Of a stretch of DNA of 59,323 bases, positions 26,210 to 35,318 are shown piece by piece. The position numbers and the translations under genes are program-made. The DNA is from Clostridiales bacterium (GTDB lineage Bacteria; Bacillota; Clostridia; Christensenellales; Aristaeellaceae): contig SFGO01000004.1 in NCBI GenBank assembly GCA_004556545.1, positions 1-59,323 of the forward strand, in the 5' to 3' direction. The stretch's first letter is position 1, and every line of letters begins with the position of its first letter. The notes under the pieces were generated by a model that saw only the letters and a program-made list of their open reading frames with translations, made no database searches and was not told where the DNA came from.

Positions 26210-27289
26210 TTACAGACGCTCGGCCAGCATCACGAACAGGTCCTTGTACTCATAGCCCTCGGGCACAGTGGCGCTGAGCGCTTCGGTGGACTGGGGGCAG
26301 GCGGCGACCATGATCTTCGCGTCGGTGCGGGTGATGTCGTTCCAGCGGCCCGCAGCTACCTTGGCCCGCAGTTCGGGCAGGTAACGGCCTACGACGGCGC
26401 TGCCGCAGCACTTGGCCAGACGGCGGTTCTGCCACATTTCATGAATGTCGCAGCCCATGGCGGTCAGGATGTCGCGAGCGGGCTGATGCTCGTCCAGATC
26501 CCGGGCCAGACGGCTGCCGTCGTGGTAGGAAACCACCATGGCTTCCTTCTTCGGGGCCAGCTTGCCGGCCTTGATGAGTTCATCCACAAAGGCAGTGGCG
26601 GTGACGATTTCCGGCAGTTCGATGCCCCAATCCTTGTACTCATGACGGAACAGCGCCGCATCATAGCTGTCCAGCACGACGACCTTCTTCGCGCCGGAGG
26701 CCTTGATGGCTTCGGCGGCCTTCTTGGCCTGAGCGCGCACGTCTTCCACAAAGCCCATCAGATCGCCCAGCGCGGAGCCGGAGGAAGGCTCGTTCTTCAG
26801 CACGGCGTACTTCACACCGGCCTTGTCCAGGATCTTCAGCAGGGCCTCGGCCACCTCGGGGGTGGAATAACGGGCCGTCTCGCCCAGCCACACCAGCAGA
26901 TCGCCGGTCTCGGGCGCATCGGTCTTCACCTTGCTTTCGGAAGTGCCGTACATGCTGCCGGTCTTCTCGATCACATCGATGAGATCCATCACATACTTGG
27001 GCGCAACACCGGCCACCACGGACTCGGTGCGGCCTTCCCGGATGAACACCGGCGGCTCAAAGCCGGTCACGCAGTCGTTGGTGCAGGCGCCGCACAGCAT
27101 GCATTCGTACATGGTTTCAGCCGTGTCGGCTTCCAGCTTCATGCCGCGGGTAATCATGCTCACCAGCAGGCCCTTGGCCCGAGGGGTATTGGTTTCCTTG
27201 CCGGTCACCAGCTGTACGGGGCAGAGGTGGCGGCACATCCAGCAAAAGCGGCACGCATCCGCATTCTTCTTGGATTTCTCGCTAAACAT
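26210..27289 (-). CDS. (Fe-S)-binding protein with CCG-type domain
   Basis: A 359-residue iron-sulfur protein like the GlpC/LctF-type partners of flavin oxidases. Two ferredoxin motifs are at the N-terminus: C-x2-C-x2-C-x3-CP (CRFCWMCRHLCP, residues 13-24) and CMLCGACTNDC near residue 63. The C-terminal half has CCG-like cysteine sites, KCCGSAV near 300 and AACPQST near 335, which in heterodisulfide-reductase-type proteins bind an extra cluster. It probably carries electrons between the FAD oxidase and the ETF. ATG 27289 has AAGGAG upstream. Confidence 0.85.
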   Translation of the reverse strand: MFSEKSKKNADACRFCWMCRHLCPVQLVTGKETNTPRAKGLLVSMITRGMKLEADTAETMYECMLCGACTNDCVTGFEPPVFIREGRTESVVAGVAPKYVMDLIDVIEKTGSMYGTSESKVKTDAPETGDLLVWLGETARYSTPEVAEALLKILDKAGVKYAVLKNEPSSGSALGDLMGFVEDVRAQAKKAAEAIKASGAKKVVVLDSYDAALFRHEYKDWGIELPEIVTATAFVDELIKAGKLAPKKEAMVVSYHDGSRLARDLDEHQPARDILTAMGCDIHEMWQNRRLAKCCGSAVVGRYLPELRAKVAAGRWNDITRTDAKIMVAACPQSTEALSATVPEGYEYKDLFVMLAERL

Positions 27290-27674
27290 TGTTTCTCTCT
27301 CCTTATCGGTTGCCACTAGAATCATGCAAAGAATAGAACGGCAAACGGAACTGTCTGACTACGAATCAAGCTGCTTTCACTTGGCTCGTTTGTCTTCGGC
27401 GCGAGCCGTGGCACCCTTCGTGCCACGGCGGCCTTTCCGGCAAAAGCGTCGGAAACACGAGGCCTTCCGCCGAGTGTTTCCAAAGCGCCCCTCTTTTCCA
27501 CTCAAGTCCCGCGCCCTATGGGCGCGGTGTGGGGTGCAGGGCGGCGAGAGGAAGCGGGTGTCCAGTGGACACAACCGCCGCAGGCGGTTAGCGACCGGCA
27601 GCCGTCAACCGAAACGAGGATTTGACACGGCAGTGTCAAAGACGACGATTGAGGTTGCGGATCACTACCCCTGC
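27290..27674. repeat. Hairpin array between FAD oxidase and Fe-S genes (R2-related)
   Basis: There is no gene in these 385 bases. On the minus strand GCAGGGGTAG follows the FAD-oxidase stop codon with no gap. Further stems are TTTGACAC/GTGTCAAA (27620-27639), GTGTCCA/TGGACAC (27558-27572), an R2 body at about 27400-27541 with GCGCCC/GGGCGC, GGAAACAC/GTGTTTCC (27451-27482) and GCCGTGGCAC/GTGCCACGGC (27405-27429). It splits an otherwise compact operon and may set 3' end processing or stoichiometry. Confidence 0.7.
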
Positions 27675-29105
27675 TTATAGGCCCAGCTTGTAGGGGTTCA
27701 TGATGCCGTTGGGATCCAGACCCTTCTTCAGGCTCTCCATGACCTGCATGGCGGGGCCGTACTGCTCCTTCATCAGGCGGGACAGCTTCAGGCCGATGCC
27801 GTGATGGTCGTTGATGACGCCGCCGTTTTCCATGGCCGCACGCACACCGGCGTTCCAGATCTGGTTGTGCAGACGGATGGCTTCGTCGGGATCGGAAGGC
27901 ACATGGGCGGGATCCACGATGAAACGGGTGTAGTTCATGCAGCCCCACTCGTACCAGTGGCTGGAGTGAGAGATGTACTTCACATAGGGGAATTTTTCGT
28001 TGATGACCTTCTTCATGGCCAGATAGATCTTCTCGATGTTGGCATAGGTGGCCACGGTGTCCATGGTGCCGAACATCTGGGGAATATCCATGATGTTGCC
28101 GGGATAGAAGAAGGTGATGCGGTTCTCGTACCACTTTTCGCCGTATTCGCCGCCCAGATCCTGCGCGCCCCACTTGGCGGCGATCTCCTCGACGATCTCC
28201 AGCTCGATATCCACAATTTTCTTCATGCCCTCCAGGGTCACGTTCATGAAGCAGCCTTTTTTCTCAAAGCCCAGGATCTTCTTGATGATGGAAACCGTCT
28301 CGGCCTCGTCGAAGAACCGCAGGATGGAGGGCTTCACCTTCTGCATGATGTCGCGGCCCGCCATGTAGCCGGAGTGCATGTCCGGGAACAGGAACGCGCG
28401 GTGCTGACGGCTTTCGGGCTGCTCGAAGAGCTTGAAGGTCGCCTTGGTGATGACGCCCAGCGTGCCCTCGGAGCCGATGAAGATTTCGTTCAGGTCGGGA
28501 CCGGCCGCGTGCTTGGGCACGGGCAGGGTGTTGATAATATCGCCGTTGGGCAGAACCACTTCCATGGAGATGCACATGTCGTCGATCTTGCCGTACTTGC
28601 TGGACATGATGCCGATGCCGCGATGGCCCAGAGCGCCGCCGATGGTGCCGCAGGTCAGGCAGGAAGGAATGTGCTGGCAGGAATAGCCGCGCTCGTTGGC
28701 ATACCATTCCAGCTGCTGGAAGATCATGCCGGCCTCGGCGGTGATGGTGCGGCTGACCTCATCGATCTCGATCAGATGGCTCATGCGCTTCATGTCCATC
28801 ATGATGCCGCCCGCCATGGGCAGCGCGCCGCCCTGAGAGCCGGAGCCGCCGCCCCAGATGTTCACAGGGATCTTATAATAATTGGCGATCTTCAGAATCT
28901 TGGAGACTTCCTCGGTGCAGCCGGGGCGGACGATGATGTCGGGCATGGGCGGGGTCAGGCCGTGATCCACCCACATACGGCCGATCCAGAAATAGTCCAC
29001 GCCGTAGGTAGCGCGGTCGCTGTCCTTGGTGGAGACGTTCTCCACGCCTACGATGTCCTCCAGCTCCGTGCGGATCATATCGCACATAAAGGCTTTGCGT
29101 TCCAT
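27675..29105 (-). CDS. FAD-binding oxidase, GlcD / AGPS type
   Basis: A 476-residue PCMH-type flavoprotein. The FAD-binding half has the NIWGGGSGSQGGALP loop near residue 85, CLTCGTIGGALGHRGIG near 150 and IGSEGTLGVITKAT near 212. The C-terminal half ends in NGGVINDHHGIGLKLS and GLDPNGIMNPYKLGL, the substrate and flavin histidines of the D-2-hydroxyacid oxidase and alkyl-DHAP synthase group. It would oxidise a 2-hydroxy acid and hand electrons to the Fe-S protein and the fused ETF. The actual substrate is not known; glycolate, D-lactate or an aldonate are all possible. Confidence 0.88.
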   Translation of the reverse strand: MERKAFMCDMIRTELEDIVGVENVSTKDSDRATYGVDYFWIGRMWVDHGLTPPMPDIIVRPGCTEEVSKILKIANYYKIPVNIWGGGSGSQGGALPMAGGIMMDMKRMSHLIEIDEVSRTITAEAGMIFQQLEWYANERGYSCQHIPSCLTCGTIGGALGHRGIGIMSSKYGKIDDMCISMEVVLPNGDIINTLPVPKHAAGPDLNEIFIGSEGTLGVITKATFKLFEQPESRQHRAFLFPDMHSGYMAGRDIMQKVKPSILRFFDEAETVSIIKKILGFEKKGCFMNVTLEGMKKIVDIELEIVEEIAAKWGAQDLGGEYGEKWYENRITFFYPGNIMDIPQMFGTMDTVATYANIEKIYLAMKKVINEKFPYVKYISHSSHWYEWGCMNYTRFIVDPAHVPSDPDEAIRLHNQIWNAGVRAAMENGGVINDHHGIGLKLSRLMKEQYGPAMQVMESLKKGLDPNGIMNPYKLGL

Positions 29106-29120
29106 GGTGATTCTCCTTTA

Positions 29121-29789
29121 TCAGTACTTGATGTCAAAATTCTCGCCGTGCAGGCCCGGATAAGCGCCGCGCTCCACCACGCTCTTGTTGTCGGGATGGG
29201 CGATGAGCCACTTGTCCTGCGCCCACAGCAGACGGCCGTCGCCGCCCTGGGGCTTTTCCTGCGTCAGGGGATGATTGGTGCCCCGGGGCAGAACCACGAT
29301 GGAGCAAAAGCCCTCGTCGGAAACCTGACAGGGGCAGAAATGCAGGCTGGTGGCGTAAACCTCAATGGTCGTTCCCTTGGGCACGAAGAACGCCTCCACC
29401 TTGCCTGCGGGCAGGTCGAAGCCCTCCATGTCCTGCTGGCGGCCCAGCAGCAGCACCAGATCGGTCACGGCCACGTTGTGCTCGCTGGCGCGGTGATATT
29501 CCAGACAGTTCAGCTGCGTGTTGTAGCCCCAGCAGCAGCCGATCTGGCAGCTGCCCTCGCCCCGCAGGGTGTGCTTCACCTCCGCGAAGACGGGCAGGGC
29601 TTCCAATTCGGGCATGTCGGGCACATAACAGCTGCCGCTTTCCGGCATCACAGCGGCCTTTTCGCAGGCCTCGATCAGGCTGGAAGCGTCAAAATCGATC
29701 ACCCGGCCAAAGGCGCGGAATTCAGGATCCAGTACCGAGTGGAAGGGCAGTTCAGGGTTCCGTTTCCGAAGCTGTTCCAAAGTTGCCAT
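29121..29789 (-). CDS. DUF4867 family protein
   Basis: A 222-residue protein that I place in DUF4867, found in clostridial sugar loci. It is probably a cupin-like fold: the segment GKVEAFFVPKGTTIEVYATSLHFCPCQ near residue 130 has the strand pattern and acidic/histidine residues of a cupin metal site. No reaction has been assigned to the family to my knowledge. In this operon it sits between the epimerase and the FAD oxidase, so a sugar isomerase or lyase role is an inference. AAGGAGG precedes the ATG. Confidence 0.75.
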   Translation of the reverse strand: MATLEQLRKRNPELPFHSVLDPEFRAFGRVIDFDASSLIEACEKAAVMPESGSCYVPDMPELEALPVFAEVKHTLRGEGSCQIGCCWGYNTQLNCLEYHRASEHNVAVTDLVLLLGRQQDMEGFDLPAGKVEAFFVPKGTTIEVYATSLHFCPCQVSDEGFCSIVVLPRGTNHPLTQEKPQGGDGRLLWAQDKWLIAHPDNKSVVERGAYPGLHGENFDIKY

Positions 29790-29816
29790 GGTCTTTCCTC
29801 CTTGGCGGATCGCCGG

Positions 29817-30668
29817 TTACAGAATGGTGATGGTATGGCTGCGGTTGGCCTCGCGGCCCGGCTTCAGGCAGATGAAGTTGGGCTTTTTGGCGATGTCGTG
29901 AGGCGCGTCCACAAAGTCCGGGCTGTTGTTCCACGGTTCGATGCACAGATACTGTCCGTCGGGATGATGCCAGAACATGATGGTGGGGTTGCCCTCGAAT
30001 TCCACATGCACCTTGCGCTCATTGTTGTTGCGGCAGCACAGGGCCACGCCGGTGGAGTTCAGGTTGCGGAACACCAGCGCGTCGTGATCCAGCAGGCTGT
30101 AGGACAGCGCCAGCGTGTCGGTATCCCGGCCCATGTCGATGGTCTCATGCTTGATCAGATTGCCGTCCAGCGGATAGCAGTCCAGATTTTCCTTCTCGTC
30201 AAAGACCAGATAATAATCCTCGATCTTTCCCGGGCAGGCATAGGCTTCGTGCGCGCCCACGCTGAAGTAGAAGGTGCGGTCGTCCAGATTCTTGACCACA
30301 TAATTCACTTCCAGCTGGTTCGCTTCCAGGCTGAACACGGCCCGGAACTCATACCGAAAGGGGAAGCCTGGCTTCTGCGCCGTCAGAAGGAAGGTCGCTT
30401 CCTCCTCGTCGGCGCTTTCCACCGCCCACTCCTCCGTCTTGGCAAAGCCATGCTTGGGCATGCCGTACCACTGGCCGTCCAGCTCGTAGCCGTCGTCCTT
30501 AAAGCCTCCGGCCACGGGGAACAGAATGGGCGCGCGGCCCTTCCAGATGGCGGGGTCGCCCTGCCAGAGGCGCTCCACCCCGTTCTTGTCCTCAATGGAC
30601 TGGATCTCCGCGCCCAGCGTGGAAATCTTCACGGTCAGTTCTTCATTCTTCAAGGTAACGATGCTCAC
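29817..30668 (-). CDS. Aldose 1-epimerase family protein
   Basis: A 283-residue mutarotase-like protein (LACX subtype), expected to interconvert alpha and beta sugar anomers in the cytoplasm. Recognisable are the GAEIQSIEDKNG opening, APILFPVAGGF near residue 45, GMPKHGFAKTEEW near 68, VGAHEAYACPG near 150 and the C-terminal CIEPWNNSPDF. It starts with GTG, overlapping the PfkB stop by four bases (GTGA). In the operon it probably supplies the correct anomer to the isomerase or kinase. Confidence 0.9.
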   Translation of the reverse strand: MSIVTLKNEELTVKISTLGAEIQSIEDKNGVERLWQGDPAIWKGRAPILFPVAGGFKDDGYELDGQWYGMPKHGFAKTEEWAVESADEEEATFLLTAQKPGFPFRYEFRAVFSLEANQLEVNYVVKNLDDRTFYFSVGAHEAYACPGKIEDYYLVFDEKENLDCYPLDGNLIKHETIDMGRDTDTLALSYSLLDHDALVFRNLNSTGVALCCRNNNERKVHVEFEGNPTIMFWHHPDGQYLCIEPWNNSPDFVDAPHDIAKKPNFICLKPGREANRSHTITIL

Positions 30669-31588
30669 AGCGTAACGCCCCTTTCCTGAAGGAATGCGCG
30701 GCATTCCTCGTCGTTGGCCATGCCGTAACGCGCACCTAAGCGGGTGCATTTGATAGCCGCCGCCGCGCTGGCGTACTTGCAGGCCTGATCGTTGGTCATT
30801 CCCTTGATCTTGGCGGCCACGAACGCGCCGTGGAAGGTATCGCCGCAGCCGTTGGAATCCTTGACTTCCACCTTGTAGCAGTCATAGCGCCGCATGCCCT
30901 TTTCATCCAGCAGGACGCCGCCCCGGCTGCCCTGAGTCAGCACCAGCACCTCCGGCTGGTAGGTCATGTACAGCTTCTGCGCCGCTTCCTCGGCGGACTT
31001 TTCGCCGGTCATCTTGAGGGCGAATTCTTCGGAGGGAATCAGATAATCCACATAGGGCATCAAATTTTCCACGCCCGGATAGGTGCCGCCCGCGTCATGG
31101 CTGACCTTCACACCGTATTCCCGGCACTTTTGGGCCGCGGCGATGGCGGCGTTCAGCATATGGCCGTCCAGATGCAGCACCTTGGCATGCTTCAGGGCTT
31201 CCCAGTTCAGGTCGCTTTCCTCCGGCGGGGGCACGGTGCCCTTGGACCAGACGCAGGTGCGGCTGGCGTTGGACTGATTCAGCAGCACCACCGCGTGGAA
31301 GCTGACGCAGCCGGGAACCCTGCGCACATATTCGGTGCTGACGCCCCAGTGCTCCAGATCCTCCAGCATAAAACGGCCAAAGGGATCGTCGCCGATGGTG
31401 CCCATGTACGCCGCGCTCACGCCCAGTTTTTGGGCCGCCACCAGCGCCGTGGCGCAGGGGCCTCCGCCCTGCACCTTGGTTTCCAGGTCTTCCAGCTTGG
31501 TATCCTCGGTGGGATAGCGATCCACCACCATCAGGGTGTCGTAGACCGTGGAGCCAATGCCGATGATTTCGGGATAAATGTTACTCAT
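30665..31588 (-). CDS. PfkB-family carbohydrate kinase
   Basis: A 307-residue ribokinase-fold kinase. The N-terminal GIGSTVYD motif, VQGGGPCATALVAAQKLG and the ATP/anion-hole motif DSNGCGDTFHGAF near residue 245 identify the family; the usual GAGD is GCGD here, with the catalytic aspartate kept. Candidates are IolC-like (2-deoxy-5-keto-gluconate kinase), given iolB in the same operon, or a ketohexose or sulfofructose kinase. It overlaps the aldolase gene by eight bases and acts just before it, so its product should be the aldolase substrate. Confidence 0.9.
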   Translation of the reverse strand: MSNIYPEIIGIGSTVYDTLMVVDRYPTEDTKLEDLETKVQGGGPCATALVAAQKLGVSAAYMGTIGDDPFGRFMLEDLEHWGVSTEYVRRVPGCVSFHAVVLLNQSNASRTCVWSKGTVPPPEESDLNWEALKHAKVLHLDGHMLNAAIAAAQKCREYGVKVSHDAGGTYPGVENLMPYVDYLIPSEEFALKMTGEKSAEEAAQKLYMTYQPEVLVLTQGSRGGVLLDEKGMRRYDCYKVEVKDSNGCGDTFHGAFVAAKIKGMTNDQACKYASAAAAIKCTRLGARYGMANDEECRAFLQERGVTL

Positions 31589-32411
31589 TGCAGCCCACCG
31601 CTCCCAGCAGCTCGATCTTGCTCAGGCAGAAACGCTTCACGTTCTGGATGGGCTCCTTCATGAACAGGTCCACGGCCAGCAGATCGGGGCTGGTGCGGCG
31701 GACTTCGTCCAGGAACGCGCAGCACACGTCGGTGCCGAAGTTGATCTTGCGGATACCGGCCTTCACGGCAGCCTGAATCTGATCGTCCGGCACGCCGCTG
31801 CCGCCGTGCAGCACCAGCGCCGCCTTGGTGGCCGCGTGAATTTCCGCGATGCGGTCAATGGCCAGCACGGGAGCCTGCTTGTAGTGGCCGTGAGCGGTGC
31901 CCACCATGATGGCCAGCGCGTCCACGCCGGTTTCTTCCACAAACTTCTTGGCCTCGTCCACCTTGGTGTACTCGGTGCTGACGCCGTCCTTGGCTACGCC
32001 GATATGGCCCAGTTCGCCTTCCACGCTCACACCCACGGCATGGGCGCGCTCCACCACGTTCTTCAGGATGGCCACGTTCTCTTCAAAGGGAGAGGTGCTG
32101 GCGTCCCGCATCACGCCGGTGCAGCCCCAGCGCAGCGCCTTGGTAATCACTTCGTCGTTCGCGCCGTGATCCAGATGGAAGGCCACCTTCACCTTGGCAT
32201 TGCGGGCCGCTTCCAGAATGGAGGGAGCCATGAACTGGGCCTCAAAATTGGAGAACAGGCGGCTGTACATCTGCAGGATCACGCAGCTGTTGGCTTCTTC
32301 CGCAGCGAAGATCGCGCCCAGCGCGGTTTCGGCATTGTACACGTTGAACGCGGGGATCGCGCAGCCTTTTTCCTCGGCAATATCCAAAAGGGTCTTCATA
32401 TCGATAAGCAT
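31581..32411 (-). CDS. Class II fructose-bisphosphate-type aldolase
   Basis: A 276-residue zinc aldolase. The catalytic AFHLDHG with zinc histidine is near residue 82, EGELGHIG near 133, GTAHGHYK near 178 and LHGGSGVP near 208 with the phosphate site INFGTD near 233. It cleaves a ketose 1-phosphate or bisphosphate into DHAP and an aldehyde. Close relatives are FbaA, GatY/KbaY and IolJ. With iolB and a PfkB kinase in the operon, an IolJ-like reaction giving malonate semialdehyde is possible, but other substrates fit. AAGGAGG precedes the ATG. Confidence 0.9.
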   Translation of the reverse strand: MLIDMKTLLDIAEEKGCAIPAFNVYNAETALGAIFAAEEANSCVILQMYSRLFSNFEAQFMAPSILEAARNAKVKVAFHLDHGANDEVITKALRWGCTGVMRDASTSPFEENVAILKNVVERAHAVGVSVEGELGHIGVAKDGVSTEYTKVDEAKKFVEETGVDALAIMVGTAHGHYKQAPVLAIDRIAEIHAATKAALVLHGGSGVPDDQIQAAVKAGIRKINFGTDVCCAFLDEVRRTSPDLLAVDLFMKEPIQNVKRFCLSKIELLGAVGCNE

Positions 32412-32452
32412 GGATGGAGTTCCTCCTTCTATTTTTTCAACGTCAGGGGGAC

Positions 32453-32475
32453 GGCAGGAGGACGGGCCTCCTGCC
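32453..32475 (-). promoter_or_regulatory. Intra-operon hairpin between isomerase and aldolase
   Basis: Arms GGCAGGAGG and CCTCCTGCC pair perfectly around a five-base loop in the 87-base gap. There is no T-tract directly after it on the minus strand. It may be a processing or stabilising site for the downstream mRNA. Confidence 0.5.
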
Positions 32476-32498
32476 CCCGTATGCAGTCCGGACAGGGC

Positions 32499-33893
32499 TT
32501 ATTCCTGAACGGTATCCAGCGTGACGTTCTTGACGTACTTGGTGAATTCGCGCAGTTCCTCGGTGTAGTCGCCCTCGATTTCCGCCATATGGTGGATATA
32601 GGGGCCTTCGATCAGCTTCCGCTCCCAGGCGCTCAGGTTCTTGAACTTGGCCCACAGGTAGGTGCCGAAGGTGTAGGGGCCTTCCGTGCTTTCACAGGTG
32701 CCGGCCAGCAGGCTGTAGTTGCCGTTGTCCTGATCGAAGCGGCAGACGGTGTACTGGCCGTCCTTGACCTGGAACCACTGGCGCATGTTCACGTTCTTGC
32801 AGGGGCAGCCGTCCTTCTTCAGGCTGTAGGCGAAGGGGCCGCAGTGCCAGAGCAGCTCGGCGTTGGGATCCTCGGGATGGCGCACGGTGAACTCGCCGAA
32901 GAAGGGGATCTTCTTGCCCATGGAGGCGGCGGACAAAAGCGCCATCGAGATCGCGCCGTGCAGGTCGCTCTCGCAGGAGATGATATAGCCCATGTCGGCC
33001 AGCACGCTGTAAGCCGTGCAGGGCATCGCGCCCACGCCCAGCTGCATGGCCGTCCAGCACTCGGCGGATACCGCCTGCACGTTGTAGGTCTCAAAGACCC
33101 ACTGGTACAGCAGCACGAAGGCGTACACCTTCTTGAGCAGCGGCGGGGTCAGGTCGTCCATTTCGTAGCGGGACAGCAGCAGCTTCGCGCCTTCTTCCAG
33201 CTCGGCGTCGTTTTCCGCCAGAATCTTGTTGTACTTGTCAATGATGACAGCCAGATTGACCGGCACGATCTGCAGGCCGAACTTCTCCATCAGCTCGCCC
33301 TCGTTGAAGATCACGGAGCAGAAGGGCTTGGGCCGCATGCCCACCTGAGCGATGCGCATGCCGGTGAAGTTTTTCACCATGCAGCTGACGGAAGCGAACT
33401 TCCGGAAGCCCTCGGCGAAGGTATCGCTTTCCACGGCGCAGGTCTCGATATAGCTGAAGGGAATGTGGAACCGCTGCAGCTGGCGGCTGACGCCGAACAG
33501 GCCGCACTGGCTGTCGGTGTAGCGGGTGCCGTCCGGCAGGAAGCTGGTATCGACGGGTGCCCAGATGCAGACGGGCTTGCCCACGCCCCGGGCTACCTGC
33601 GCCGCGATCTCTTCATTGCCGAAGTTGGAGTTGATGATGAACACCGCGTCCACCTTTTCCTGATTGAACCGCTCGATCACCTTTTCCGCGTCCGCTTCGC
33701 AGTACATCACATCCACGGGATTGATGCCCTTGAGATCGACAAAGCTGACGTTTTCGGAAGCAAAGTGCTTCTCGATATATTCCACGGCTGCGCGGCCGCG
33801 CTCTTCAGCTTTTTCCCAGTTAAAGATGCCGGGACGGGGAGTGACGTCGCGGCGCATGGGCGCCAGACCGATTTTTACGTGGTAATTCAACAT
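32499..33893 (-). CDS. L-fucose/L-arabinose isomerase-fold sugar isomerase
   Basis: A 464-residue protein of the FucI/AraA fold, first gene of the catabolic operon. The metal-binding residues appear as the glutamate in SAECWT near residue 275, the aspartate in CESDLHGA near 303, and the histidines in GPYIHHM near 435. Such enzymes interconvert an aldose and a ketose with Mn2+. It is shorter than FucI (about 590) and close to AraA-like relatives, and its substrate is unknown. ATG 33893 is preferred to an in-frame ATG six codons upstream, as AGAGGG precedes it. Confidence 0.85.
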   Translation of the reverse strand: MLNYHVKIGLAPMRRDVTPRPGIFNWEKAEERGRAAVEYIEKHFASENVSFVDLKGINPVDVMYCEADAEKVIERFNQEKVDAVFIINSNFGNEEIAAQVARGVGKPVCIWAPVDTSFLPDGTRYTDSQCGLFGVSRQLQRFHIPFSYIETCAVESDTFAEGFRKFASVSCMVKNFTGMRIAQVGMRPKPFCSVIFNEGELMEKFGLQIVPVNLAVIIDKYNKILAENDAELEEGAKLLLSRYEMDDLTPPLLKKVYAFVLLYQWVFETYNVQAVSAECWTAMQLGVGAMPCTAYSVLADMGYIISCESDLHGAISMALLSAASMGKKIPFFGEFTVRHPEDPNAELLWHCGPFAYSLKKDGCPCKNVNMRQWFQVKDGQYTVCRFDQDNGNYSLLAGTCESTEGPYTFGTYLWAKFKNLSAWERKLIEGPYIHHMAEIEGDYTEELREFTKYVKNVTLDTVQE

Positions 33894-33932
33894 GGCAAAG
33901 CCCTCTTTCATATGTATTGGGATGGTAGTTTT

Positions 33933-33961
33933 ATTGTAGGACTTTTCGTTGATTTGAACAA
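33933..33961 (-). promoter_or_regulatory. Promoter of the catabolic operon
   Basis: On the minus strand TTGTTC (33961-33956) and TACAAT (33938-33933) are 17 bases apart, about 40 bases upstream of the isomerase start. Confidence 0.7.
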
Positions 33962-33973
33962 TAGCGAAAATCC

Positions 33974-33985
33974 ATACATTTGTAT
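33974..33985. promoter_or_regulatory. Candidate operator palindrome
   Basis: ATACA-TT-TGTAT lies just upstream of the -35 box of the catabolic operon, inside the 315-bp divergent region 33894-34208. Similar TACATTTAT and TATGTATTG sequences lie at 34184 and 33911. The rest of the region is an A/T-rich part followed by a C/G-rich part without a gene. A weak plus-strand -10 (TAAAAT at 34165 or 34179) may serve the Gfo/Idh gene. Confidence 0.4.
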
Positions 33986-34208
33986 ATCAAAATCATAATT
34001 TTTCCGAGGCGGGGCGGCGGATCCGTTTTTTTCGCCGAATCGCGGCGTCCTTCGGCGCTGAGTGTGCTTCTTCCGGCGCTTTGAGCGGCTCCGCGCGTCA
34101 AAAAACAGGCCGAAACGAAAGAAATCCTTGATTTTTCTATATGTTCATTCGAGGGCATTTCCGGTAAAATATACGGCATAAAATACATTTATTCGGAGGG
34201 ATGCTCTG

Positions 34209-35318
34209 ATGAGCCGAATCAACGCCGGAGTAATCGGACTGGGCTTTATCGGCCCCCAGCACATGGACGCCATCTGCCGGACGCCGGACGCGCGGCTATA
34301 CGCCGTCTGCGACGCGGACGAGGCGGCGGCGCGGGCCGCGGCGGAACGCTACCATGTGGAGAAGGTCTATACCGACTGGCGGCAGATGATCGCCGACCCG
34401 GAGGTACACTCCATCCATAACTGCACGCCCCATTTTCTGCACGAAACCATCAATGAAGCCGCCATTCTGGCCGGAAAGCACATCTATGCCGAAAAACCGC
34501 TGGCCCAGAGCGCGGCGGGAGCCCGCCGCCTGATCTCGCTGGCGAAGGAGCATCCCGTGGCGCTGGGGCTGAACCACCAGTACCGGCTCAACGCCGCCGT
34601 GCAGGAAATGAAGGCCCGCCTTATCAAAGGCCTGCCGGGCCGTCCCCTGATGCTCTGGGGCCGCTACCTGCAGGAAAGCGCCTCCCAAGAAACGGACTGG
34701 AATCTCAAGATGGAAAATACCGGCATTGCCCGCTGCATCAACGATATCGGCATTCATTGGGTGGACACAGCCTGCGCCGTGCTGGGGCAGCCGGTGACGG
34801 AGGTCATGGCGGAGCTGACGATCCACTATCCCGTCCGCAGGGGGGCTGACGGCGCGGAGCATCCCATGGCGACCGAGGACACCGGCATGATCCTGCTGCG
34901 CTTTGCAGACGGTACTCCCGGCCAGCTTTTGACCAGCAAAGCCTCCAACGGGCACAAAAACGATCTGCGCCTGACGGTGGACTGCGAGACCTACTCCATG
35001 GAATGGCGGCAGGAAGAGCCGGACCGGCTTCGCATCGGCGAAAAAGGCGTCGGCAGCACCACAATGTATATGAACGCCCGCGCCTGCCAGCCGGAAGTCC
35101 GGCCCTTCGTCACGCTTCCCATGGGACACGTGATGGGCTGGGCGGATGCGCTGCGCAACGCCGTGGACGCATTCTATCGTTCCATTGCCAGCGGCAGCTG
35201 GCGCACAGAGGCCCAGCCCTACGCCTCCTTTGAGGACGGTTTCCGGGGCATGGCCTTTGTGGAAGCCTGCGTCCGCTCGTCGAAGGAGCGGCGCTGGGTG
35301 GAGGTGGAGCAGCTGTGA
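34209..35318 (+). CDS. Gfo/Idh/MocA family oxidoreductase
   Basis: A 369-residue NAD(P)-dependent sugar oxidoreductase. The Rossmann motif GLGFIGPQHM is at residues 9-18, the EKPLAQS motif near 97 holds the catalytic lysine, and GIHWVDTACAVLG near 180 holds the catalytic histidine. Members oxidise a sugar hydroxyl, often to a 3-keto sugar, and can start glycoside breakdown. GGAGGG is eight bases from the ATG. It overlaps the ThuA-like gene by four bases (GTGA) and is divergent from the catabolic operon, suggesting shared control and substrate. Confidence 0.9.
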   Translation: MSRINAGVIGLGFIGPQHMDAICRTPDARLYAVCDADEAAARAAAERYHVEKVYTDWRQMIADPEVHSIHNCTPHFLHETINEAAILAGKHIYAEKPLAQSAAGARRLISLAKEHPVALGLNHQYRLNAAVQEMKARLIKGLPGRPLMLWGRYLQESASQETDWNLKMENTGIARCINDIGIHWVDTACAVLGQPVTEVMAELTIHYPVRRGADGAEHPMATEDTGMILLRFADGTPGQLLTSKASNGHKNDLRLTVDCETYSMEWRQEEPDRLRIGEKGVGSTTMYMNARACQPEVRPFVTLPMGHVMGWADALRNAVDAFYRSIASGSWRTEAQPYASFEDGFRGMAFVEACVRSSKERRWVEVEQL

